DNA of 28,662 nucleotides, from positions 1 through 28,662 of IMG/VR virus record IMGVR_UViG_3300028423_000684. The stretch is one strand, 5' to 3'. A program made the translations under genes and the position numbers. The DNA comes from a virus. Positions 23,532 to 28,662 of this stretch are shown piece after piece. The notes beneath the pieces were generated by a model that saw only the letters and a list, made by a program, of their open reading frames with translations, did no database searches and was not told where the DNA came from. Position 1 is the stretch's first letter; each line of letters opens with the position of its first letter.

Positions 23532-23912
23532 ATGCCCTCTGCCGCCATCATCCGCCGCCGCCGGCTTGCGTCTGGCGAGCCTGTCCCTGATACCACGGCC
23601 CCCACGGTGTCCTCTGCCACGCTGGCGTCCGACGGCGTGACGCTCACGGTGACGTTCAACGAGGCTCTGGACGGGGCAAACGATACGGCGGCAGGGGAAT
23701 GGGCGGTATCGGCGTCCAGCACCACCACCAGCGTCTCCACGGCTGCGATAGCCAGCGGGGCAGACGTGACCGTGACCCTCGGAACGGCTGTCGGCACGGG
23801 CGAGACAGTCACGACAGCGCGTCCACGGCGGTTGCGTCTGACGGTGACCCGGTGGCCTTGGTGCAGGACATATCCGGTAGCGCGAATGGCGTGGATCACT
23901 CTACCAGCGTGA
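23532..23912 (+). CDS. N-terminal part of a frameshifted tail appendage gene (Ig-like domain)
   Basis: A basic start (MPSAAIIRRRRLASG) is followed by an Ig-like/SwmB-type domain (DTTAPTVSSATLASDGVTLT, FNEALDG, GEWAVSA, ADVTVTLGTAVGTGETVT). After about codon 95 the translation becomes Arg/Trp-rich and unlike the domain. A matching continuation appears in the -1 frame (about 23813 onward). The gene therefore seems to have lost one base, or uses a -1 frameshift. The ATG is two bases after the previous stop. Confidence 0.6.
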   Translation: MPSAAIIRRRRLASGEPVPDTTAPTVSSATLASDGVTLTVTFNEALDGANDTAAGEWAVSASSTTTSVSTAAIASGADVTVTLGTAVGTGETVTTARPRRLRLTVTRWPWCRTYPVARMAWITLPA

Positions 23913-24466
23913 GCGGTGAACGTCCGACCTACAAGGACGACGGAACGTATCAGTGGATCGAGAGCGACGGCATAGACGACGCCCTTGAAAGCACGGCCAA
24001 TCTGGACATGACCGGCACGGATGTCTGGACGGCTGTGTTTGCGGTTCGCTCGCTGGATACGAGCGGCGGCCAAAATATCGTTTGGGGGCATAACGCATTG
24101 GATGGAAACAAAATCCTCTATGCCCCACGGACGAGCAGCATTGATGTGCGCGCCCTCGCCAATGGGGGGAGCACGATCACCGTCGATGAGAAAGGATCGG
24201 CCTATGATCCGCCTGCCGATATGGTCATGCGCGTCGAGGGCGACCTGACAAACGACCACCTCAAACTCTGGCTGGACGGCACGCTTGTCGGCACCGCAAC
24301 AGGGCTGGGTGCATCGACGGACTGGAAAACCGAGGTTTCGGAACTGTTTAATGCGTCCGCTAATATCCGCTTCTACGGCGGGATCGTCATTGGCCGCGCC
24401 CTGACCACGACGGAAACCGATGATGCCGAACAGTGGGCGGCAGATAGAAGCCCGGTGACGCTATGA
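23699..24466 (+). CDS. C-terminal part of the frameshifted tail appendage gene (lectin/LamG-like)
   Basis: The frame opens with an ATG at 23699, but the first 40 codons read as shadow of the Ig-like domain (His/Arg-rich). Sensible protein starts about 23813 (STAVASDGDPVALVQDISG). From there it is a concanavalin-like/LamG fold: WIESDGIDDALES, WTAVFAVRSLD, LKLWLDGTLVGTATG and FYGGIVIGRALT are typical strands. Joined to the 23532 frame it would give one protein of about 310 residues, Ig-like then lectin-like, a plausible receptor-binding appendage. It overlaps the next gene by 4 bases. Confidence 0.6.
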   Translation: MGGIGVQHHHQRLHGCDSQRGRRDRDPRNGCRHGRDSHDSASTAVASDGDPVALVQDISGSANGVDHSTSVSGERPTYKDDGTYQWIESDGIDDALESTANLDMTGTDVWTAVFAVRSLDTSGGQNIVWGHNALDGNKILYAPRTSSIDVRALANGGSTITVDEKGSAYDPPADMVMRVEGDLTNDHLKLWLDGTLVGTATGLGASTDWKTEVSELFNASANIRFYGGIVIGRALTTTETDDAEQWAADRSPVTL

Positions 24467-24873
24467 CCAAATACACCATGATTGCCACGGTCGTTTGCGC
24501 GGCTGACATGATCCCCGAGGGGCAGCAGCTTGCCCTCGCGCTGGGGGAAAGCCCCGGCGACGACAAGTCCTTACGCCGCACCGACTGGCAGGACGCCACG
24601 GGCAACCTCTACGGCATCTCCAATGCGCAGGTGACGGAGAATTTCGCGCCCAGGGCCAGCACGGAGCTACAAGCCCCGGATCATGCGCCGCACGTCAATC
24701 TTGACCTTGCGCGGGCCGCTCAGGCGGCGCTCTACATCCATGGCCAGCACGGCACCGAGGGCGCGGCACCGGGGCGCATCTGGGTCATGCTGCAACCGGC
24801 TGACGGCGGCGACCCCATGACGGCAGTTGCGGCGGCTGGCGTGCATCGCGTGCCGCCACAGGAACCGTTCTGA
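24463..24873 (+). CDS. Hypothetical protein downstream of the tail genes
   Basis: A 136-residue soluble protein starting at an ATG that overlaps the previous stop (ATGA) and ending by sharing a base with the next start (TGATG). It has a beta-alpha N-terminal half (YTMIATVVCAADM..., LALALGESPGDDKS), an Ala-rich central helix (DLARAAQAALYIHG) and a strand around GRIWVMLQPADGG. No catalytic motif or TM segment is recognised. Tight coupling to both neighbours suggests it belongs to the tail/lysis transcript; function unknown. Confidence 0.7.
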   Translation: MTKYTMIATVVCAADMIPEGQQLALALGESPGDDKSLRRTDWQDATGNLYGISNAQVTENFAPRASTELQAPDHAPHVNLDLARAAQAALYIHGQHGTEGAAPGRIWVMLQPADGGDPMTAVAAAGVHRVPPQEPF

Positions 24874-25202
24874 TGTTCGAGCGCGGCACAACCCGTCGCC
24901 ACCGCAGCACCGAGCCGGTGTCCTGGCATGTCGGGCACAAGGATTCTGGCTACAAGATCGAAATCCCACCGCGTGATTTCGAGAGCAGCGTCCCGTGGTG
25001 GGCGCGCTGGTTCATCCATCCCGACGACCCGCGCTTCCTGCTGGCCGCGCTGGTGCATGACCACATGCTTGAGGCGGGTATCTACGGCAGGCCGCAGGCA
25101 GCGGCGGAATGGTTCGACGGCGCGCTGGCAGGCGGAGCGCCGAGGTGGAAGGCAAAGCTGGCTTTCGTCGCGGTGGCGGCGTGGGCGGTGTTGAAGGAAT
25201 GA
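24873..25202 (+). CDS. DUF1353-family phage protein
   Basis: A 109-residue protein resembling DUF1353, a family common near the lysis genes of tailed phages. Family-like features are the WARWFIHPDDPRFLLAALVHDHMLE segment (acidic-aromatic approach to an LHDxL-like motif) and the following helix RPQAAAEWFDGALAGGA. Its biochemical role is unknown. The ATG follows AGGA and overlaps the previous stop, and its own stop overlaps the next start. Confidence 0.72.
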   Translation: MFERGTTRRHRSTEPVSWHVGHKDSGYKIEIPPRDFESSVPWWARWFIHPDDPRFLLAALVHDHMLEAGIYGRPQAAAEWFDGALAGGAPRWKAKLAFVAVAAWAVLKE

Positions 25203-25534
25203 TGGGCAGAATGAACAGGCCACACATAGAGCAGAACGACCGGGGCATCACCCTTAACAAGAGCCTCGCATGGACCATGCTGGTCGGGCTTCTCGGGGCC
25301 GGTGTCTGGCTTGGCGCGAACATGACGGAGACGCAGGAAGCGGTATCGTCCCTTGCGGATCGCCAGTCCGAGGACCGGCAGGAAATCCGGCAGAACGCCC
25401 GCGCGATCAACAGCCTGCGCAACAGCAACGCTCGGATAGACGAACGCCTCATCAACATCGAGCGATCGGTTCGCAACACCGAAGAACAGTTGGGCGAAAT
25501 CCTCCGCTACCTTCGTGATGGAGCAGACCAATGA
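25199..25534 (+). CDS. Membrane-anchored coiled-coil lysis-cassette protein
   Basis: A 111-residue protein with one TM helix near the N-terminus (about 24-42, AWTMLVGLLGAGVWLGANM) and a long coiled coil (about 50-108) rich in Arg, Glu, Asn and Gln. The topology fits an inner-membrane spanin-like or holin-associated protein. The preceding gene's stop overlaps the first ATG (ATGA); ATGs at 25202 and 25211 are alternatives, since AAGGA sits very close to the first. It overlaps the endolysin start by 4 bases. Confidence 0.7.
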   Translation: MMGRMNRPHIEQNDRGITLNKSLAWTMLVGLLGAGVWLGANMTETQEAVSSLADRQSEDRQEIRQNARAINSLRNSNARIDERLINIERSVRNTEEQLGEILRYLRDGADQ

Positions 25535-26277
25535 CTGACCTCAGCTTGGGCGACACGCCCCTCATCATGGACGAGTGCCAGCGGCAGGGCTTGCCCCGCA
25601 ATCAGGCTGCCTATGTCCTCGCCACAGCGTTCTGGGAGACGGCCCGGACCATGGGGCCGGTTCGGGAGGCGTTCTGGCTGGACGAGGGCTGGCGCAGGCG
25701 CAACCTTCGCTATTACCCTTGGTATGGTCGCGGGTATGTGCAGTTGACCTGGGAGGCCAACTACGAGCGCATGGGTGCGCGGCTGGACCTTGACCTCACG
25801 ACCGACCCCGATGTTGTCATGCAGCCCGATAAAGCCGCGAAAATCCTTGTGCTGGGGATGCGTGAAGGGCTTTTTACTGGCAAGTGTCTGGATGACTACC
25901 TTACGCGGGACGCCTCCGACTACCGGGGCGCGCGACGTATCGTCAACGGGACCGACAAGGCCGGGCCGATCGCCGAGTTGGCGCGGGAATACGAGGCCGA
26001 CCTTGAGAATGTTGGCTACGGTGTGGGCAAGACGCCCCCGGTGGCCAATGAGCGCCGGGACGGCACCCCACCCAGAACGAGCAAAGCAAAATCTAAGACG
26101 CTTTGGGCGCAGGTCATGCAATGGATCGGCGCGGTTCCGGCTGGTGCCTGGGCATGGTTTCAGGCCGAGGACCAAACCGTAAAGCTGGCCGTGGTCGCCG
26201 CGGTGGGCGTGGCCGTGGTCGCCGGTGCCATCGTGTTTCGCGAGCGGCTAGCGAAATGGGCCGAGGGGGACAGGTGA
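25531..26277 (+). CDS. Endolysin, GH19 type, with C-terminal membrane segment
   Basis: A 248-residue endolysin that cleaves the glycan strands of peptidoglycan at the end of infection. The GH19 chitinase/lysozyme-like domain covers about 15-160, with the catalytic Glu36 in ATAFWETARTMGP, Glu47 in VREAFW, the YYPWYGRGYVQLTWEANY block at 61-78 and RRIVNGTDKAG at 135-145. A charged linker (about 165-190) follows, and then a hydrophobic helix at about 217-236 (VKLAVVAAVGVAVVAGAIVF) ending in a basic/acidic tail. The C-terminal anchor would hold the enzyme on the cytoplasmic side of the membrane until the holin acts, an inference. Confidence 0.88.
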   Translation: MTDLSLGDTPLIMDECQRQGLPRNQAAYVLATAFWETARTMGPVREAFWLDEGWRRRNLRYYPWYGRGYVQLTWEANYERMGARLDLDLTTDPDVVMQPDKAAKILVLGMREGLFTGKCLDDYLTRDASDYRGARRIVNGTDKAGPIAELAREYEADLENVGYGVGKTPPVANERRDGTPPRTSKAKSKTLWAQVMQWIGAVPAGAWAWFQAEDQTVKLAVVAAVGVAVVAGAIVFRERLAKWAEGDR

Positions 26278-26636
26278 TGTTGCTCGTGCTTCTTATTTTC
26301 GGCAGTGGGCACGGCCTTTCCGCCCCGGTTTTGAATCAACGCTTATATTGGTTGGTTGACCTGAACACCTTAGAAGGGCAGTTCTACTCATTTTTGCCTG
26401 GTTTTGGGGCGCAACTTACAAGCTGGCAATGGCGGCGACCCCAAGTCGGGGAAGCCCGCAGGTTCGGCACGAAAACCTATGTGCCATACCTGCAAAGACG
26501 CGGTTGGGTCCGTGATCCACTATTCGGCTTCAATCTATTCCCACTTATGTGGGAAGTGTCGTGGCGCTGCGCGGACCTACCGGACAACCCCAATGCTGAG
26601 GACGTGCGGGCGCTTGAAAAGGAGCTAGTATATTGA
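26277..26636 (+). CDS. Small exported protein between endolysin and holin
   Basis: A 119-residue protein whose ATG overlaps the endolysin stop (TGATG). It begins with a short hydrophobic signal-like segment (MLLVLLIFGSGHGLSA), followed by a Trp/Tyr/Phe-rich region. It has no lipobox Cys, so it is not an obvious outer-membrane spanin. Base composition is clearly richer in A and T and its codons less GC-ending than in the neighbours, which suggests later acquisition. Another frame here (26404-26628) encodes a CxxC-x18-CxxC pattern, so the true frame is not fully certain. Confidence 0.55.
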   Translation: MLLVLLIFGSGHGLSAPVLNQRLYWLVDLNTLEGQFYSFLPGFGAQLTSWQWRRPQVGEARRFGTKTYVPYLQRRGWVRDPLFGFNLFPLMWEVSWRCADLPDNPNAEDVRALEKELVY

Positions 26637-26998
26637 TGTGGCGCGCAATCTTCAACTGGCTGACCAGCGGCGTCCTCGACCGGGTGCTATCGACCGTAGA
26701 CAAGCGGATCGAGGCCCAGACTGACCGCGAGGCGATCAAGGGCGAGATCATCAAGTCGCACTACGCCACGCGAGCCGACTACATGAAGGCCGGAGGCTTC
26801 TGGCTCATGGCCGCTTTCGCTGCGCCCCTTGCCCTGTGGCACGGCGCGGTAGTGGTCTACTCGGTCCTCTGGTGCGCGGATTGCGCATTTCCGCAGGACT
26901 GGACCATCGCGGCTCTACCCGCCCCGCTGGACGAGTGGGCTGGCCTCATGATCGTGAGCATCTTCGGAGTGATCGGGGCGTCCCGGTTCAGTAAGTGA
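26636..26998 (+). CDS. Holin, three-TM family
   Basis: A 120-residue holin with the Holin_3TMs layout: a W-rich amphipathic N-terminus (WRAIFNWLTSGVLDRVLSTVD), a charged helix with DREAIKGEIIKSH, RADYM before the first TM (about 53-72), a second hydrophobic stretch (about 70-85), and the final TM after LPAPLDEWAGL (about 100-116). Holins of this group occur in alphaproteobacterial phages and gene transfer agents and form lesions that release or activate the endolysin. The ATG overlaps the previous stop, with AAGGAG eleven bases upstream. It is the last plus-strand gene before the terminators. Confidence 0.85.
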   Translation: MWRAIFNWLTSGVLDRVLSTVDKRIEAQTDREAIKGEIIKSHYATRADYMKAGGFWLMAAFAAPLALWHGAVVVYSVLWCADCAFPQDWTIAALPAPLDEWAGLMIVSIFGVIGASRFSK

Positions 26999-27006
26999 TT
27001 ACCGGA

Positions 27007-27049
27007 ATACCCCGTGAGGGGGTATCGCCTGCCCGAGCGTCAACGGGCA
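27007..27049 (+). other. Two tandem hairpins after the holin gene
   Basis: ATACCCC pairs with GGGGTAT across GTGAG (27007-27025), and TGCCCG pairs with CGGGCA across eight bases (27030-27049). Neither has a T-run. They lie in the spacer between converging transcripts and may be RNA 3'-end stabilisers or factor-dependent termination sites. Confidence 0.45.
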
Positions 27050-27106
27050 TATTGGTCGCTATTGCGGCCCGTGAACTCGGCCACGACTGCCGGGTGTCTG
27101 TCCCTT

Positions 27107-27139
27107 GCCCCGCTCGGTGTCTGCCGGGCGGGGCTTTCT
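27107..27139 (+). terminator. Strong rho-independent terminator of the late transcript
   Basis: GCCCCGC, T, CGG pairs with CCG, G, GCGGGGC (11 steps with one T-G wobble) around a six-base loop, followed by TTTCT. It closes the lysis cassette before the converging minus-strand genes. Confidence 0.85.
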
Positions 27140-27182
27140 ATGGCAGGCGCGGTCCAGCGGCCAAGGGTGAGGCGGGGCGGCA

Positions 27183-27752
27183 TCACCCATCCCCCTCGTC
27201 TGTGTCGGCGGTGAGGGCGAGGATGGCGGCTTGTGCGGCATGGACCTCACTTACCATATATTCCACGGTTTCTGGTGTTGGTGTTCGAGTGTCGTAACCG
27301 CGCTTATTAATTTCGGTGGATACGGGAAACATCAGACAGCTTTCGATGTGCCGCAAGGACGCACCAACCTTTTCCGCCGCCTCCCTCAGCGCCTCGGCCC
27401 TGATCCTTGCATCACGCTCGGCAAGGGCGTCGGTGCTGCCTCGGGCGAGGATTGCTGATGAGACTTTATATCCACATTCTTGTCTGCCACGGTCATGAGG
27501 TGATCCGGGGGAACACCAATCATTTTCAACCACATAAGCAAAGTTCTCAGCTTCTAAGGTTGCTATCTCCGCACACGCCTCCCGCTCCGCATCCACGGCG
27601 GCGTCGGACAAGTCCTTGCGGATGTATTCAGGTGCATCAGCATCATCAGCGTCATTCCACCCGTGTTCTTTGGCCGCATTTTCAGTGAGAAAAACGGGGT
27701 GATAATCTCGCCCGTCTGTTCCAACCCAAATCCGTTCCGGTGTCTCACTCAT
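27183..27752 (-). CDS. Hypothetical early-type protein (189 aa)
   Basis: A 189-residue soluble protein starting MSETPERIWVGTDG, with GGAAGGAG upstream; it overlaps the previous gene by 8 bases. The opening PERIWV and the later EYIRKDL are shared, in my experience, with many phage early-region proteins of the Ead/Ea22-like kind. The middle is helical (ALAERDARIRAEALREAAEK) and the C-terminus Ala-rich. No catalytic or TM motif is seen. It is the last gene of the visible leftward unit at this end. Confidence 0.72.
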   Translation of the reverse strand: MSETPERIWVGTDGRDYHPVFLTENAAKEHGWNDADDADAPEYIRKDLSDAAVDAEREACAEIATLEAENFAYVVENDWCSPGSPHDRGRQECGYKVSSAILARGSTDALAERDARIRAEALREAAEKVGASLRHIESCLMFPVSTEINKRGYDTRTPTPETVEYMVSEVHAAQAAILALTADTDEGDG

Positions 27753-27960
27753 CGTCTTTCTCCTTCCCGTGTTTCTCAAGAAGCCGATCATACATTTTCT
27801 GTGGTAAAAGGATGACAGGCTTATGGATCAGATTGTCGGATCGCGGCATGACGGTCATTTGCCCCGCCACGCACAGCGCCGCGATAGCTTCTAAAAGGTT
27901 GTCGCGCTCACCGTCCGCAACGGCCTGCGCTTCCGTGATGCGCTCAAGCATGTTACTCAT
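27745..27960 (-). CDS. Small hypothetical protein (71 aa)
   Basis: A 71-residue protein starting MSNMLERITEAQ; AGGAAAAA precedes the ATG, which overlaps the upstream stop by 8 bases. It has an N-terminal helix, a hydrophobic strand (KPVILLPQKMYDRL) and the C-terminus EKDDE. The last codons and the ribosome site of the next gene are the same bases, nearly identical to the junction one gene upstream. Function unknown. Confidence 0.65.
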   Translation of the reverse strand: MSNMLERITEAQAVADGERDNLLEAIAALCVAGQMTVMPRSDNLIHKPVILLPQKMYDRLLEKHGKEKDDE

Positions 27961-28285
27961 CGTCTTTTTCCTGTTCTGCGAGGGCGGCGCGGGCTTCATT
28001 TTCACGTTTCAACATCGCATCCGATGCAAAAAAGAGACCTACATTCGAGATTGCCTCCCTCGCCTCGTAATACTCCCGCAACCGCGCATTCTTGGCCTCA
28101 AGGGCTTCGATGTGGTCGGCAAGGTCATCAAATAGGCCAAAATCACCTCGGCTGTTCTTCGGGTCACCAAGCCCGTTTGCGCAGTCTCTTGCTCGCTTCA
28201 CCAGATCATCCATCTGTCTGGTCCCTCCCATTCGGCTCATATCCTCGATGATGCGGCGCTCGGCGGGGGTCTGGTGGTCAGCCAT
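27953..28285 (-). CDS. Small coiled-coil hypothetical protein (110 aa)
   Basis: A 110-residue helical protein with a coiled-coil core (DDLADHIEALEAKNARLREY), a short loop and the C-terminus EKDDE, identical to that of the next gene. AAGGAG lies eight bases before the ATG. It overlaps both neighbours by 8 bases, so all genes of this unit are translationally linked. No motif identifies its function. Confidence 0.7.
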   Translation of the reverse strand: MADHQTPAERRIIEDMSRMGGTRQMDDLVKRARDCANGLGDPKNSRGDFGLFDDLADHIEALEAKNARLREYYEAREAISNVGLFFASDAMLKRENEARAALAEQEKDDE

Positions 28286-28662
28286 TGCTCAACTCCTTTC
28301 GGGCTTCCTCGATGGCGAGGTTCAGGTGGGCCTGTGGACCCTGTGCGCGGGACAGGCGTTTGTAGGCGGCTTCGGCGTCGGCCAGGGTCGCGCCGGCATC
28401 GAGGTAGAGCACCTCGCGCCACGCCGCTCCTGCGGGGGCCTCGCCCTCTCCGGGCGGTGGCAAGGCGGTAAACCCCTCGAACGCTTGATCGACGATCTGC
28501 GTTGCGCCGTGGCGCTCTGCCGTGCGGAACGCCTTGACGGCCGTGCCGATGGCGCGGATGTTTTCCCACGGGCGGCGGTAGGTGTCGCAGGGCAGGCAGA
28601 TCAGCCGCTTGCCGCGCTGGAAATAGACCGCCACGCCGGGGTCGCTGAGCAGTTCCTTGAGG
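28278..28662 (-). CDS. J-domain-like protein, cut by the window edge
   Basis: At least 128 codons; the frame is still open at 28662 (LKELLSDPGVAVYFQRGKRL...), so a GTG at 28634 is probably not the true start. The N-terminal part has a small CLPCDTYRR segment and a helical region (NIRAIGTAVKAFRTAERHG). The C-terminal 50 residues (AWREVLYLDAGATLADAEAA, YKRLSRAQ, LNLAIEEARKEL) follow the helix spacing of a DnaJ J-domain. The HPD tripeptide, needed to stimulate Hsp70, is absent, so this is a degenerate J-like domain. Similar phage proteins with intact J-domains are known to me from alphaproteobacteria. Confidence 0.7.
   Translation of the reverse strand, partial: LKELLSDPGVAVYFQRGKRLICLPCDTYRRPWENIRAIGTAVKAFRTAERHGATQIVDQAFEGFTALPPPGEGEAPAGAAWREVLYLDAGATLADAEAAYKRLSRAQGPQAHLNLAIEEARKELSNG

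Noticed and set aside
1-28662. CRISPR arrays, tRNA or rRNA genes, insertion sequences, integrase and attachment sites
   Set aside because: I looked for regular repeat-spacer arrays, cloverleaf sequences with CCA ends, transposase or integrase motifs and flanking direct repeats and saw none; without a computed search this is not proof of absence.

Overview
The window looks like a large part of a tailed, podovirus-like phage or prophage from an alphaproteobacterium, most likely Rhodobacterales. This rests on high GC with strongly GC-ending codons, a BPP-1/T7-like head and short-tail gene order, a GH19 endolysin, a three-TM holin of the alphaproteobacterial type and a DUF4942-type methyltransferase. 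No integrase, repressor, tRNA or host flanking gene is visible, and no polymerase or helicase, so the replication module and any lysogeny module would lie outside. Both edges cut a gene.

Layout. (1) Positions 1-3070, minus strand: small accessory genes and a DUF4942/NPPF DNA methyltransferase. They sit in three independently started units, each preceded by a similar hairpin leader (about 73-136, 2516-2575 and 3100-3122). A sigma-70-like promoter (3152-3124) fires leftward from the divergent region. (2) 3196-10756, plus strand: packaging and head module. It holds a putative small terminase, a 360-base non-coding spacer, a small hypothetical, TerL, two small proteins, portal, a Bbp19-like protein, scaffold, major capsid protein, a cement-like protein and a head-associated protein, and ends in a terminator at 10789-10819. 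(3) 10818-21643: short-tail and ejection module. It holds the adaptor, nozzle (tubular protein B-like), a small internal protein, a giant lytic-transglycosylase protein and two giant internal virion proteins. (4) 21644-24873: tail fibre and appendage genes, including one that appears frameshifted. (5) 24873-26998: DUF1353 protein and lysis cassette (TM/coiled-coil protein, GH19 endolysin with C-terminal TM, small exported protein, holin), closed by a strong terminator at 27107-27139. (6) 27183-28662, minus strand: overlapping small early-type genes and a partial J-domain-like gene.

The most interesting signals are regulatory. A near-identical element (TTGTGCAT, then about 22 bases, then GATATT-CCCGCC-ATG) starts each of the three late plus-strand blocks at 3196, 10818 and 21644. 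Its -10-like box lies 6-7 bases before start codons that have no good Shine-Dalgarno, which suggests phage late promoters making leaderless mRNAs. The minus-strand units carry their own repeated two-hairpin leader. A 57-codon reading frame nested in an internal virion protein gene (18559-18732) shows a much stronger codon signature than the frame that contains it.
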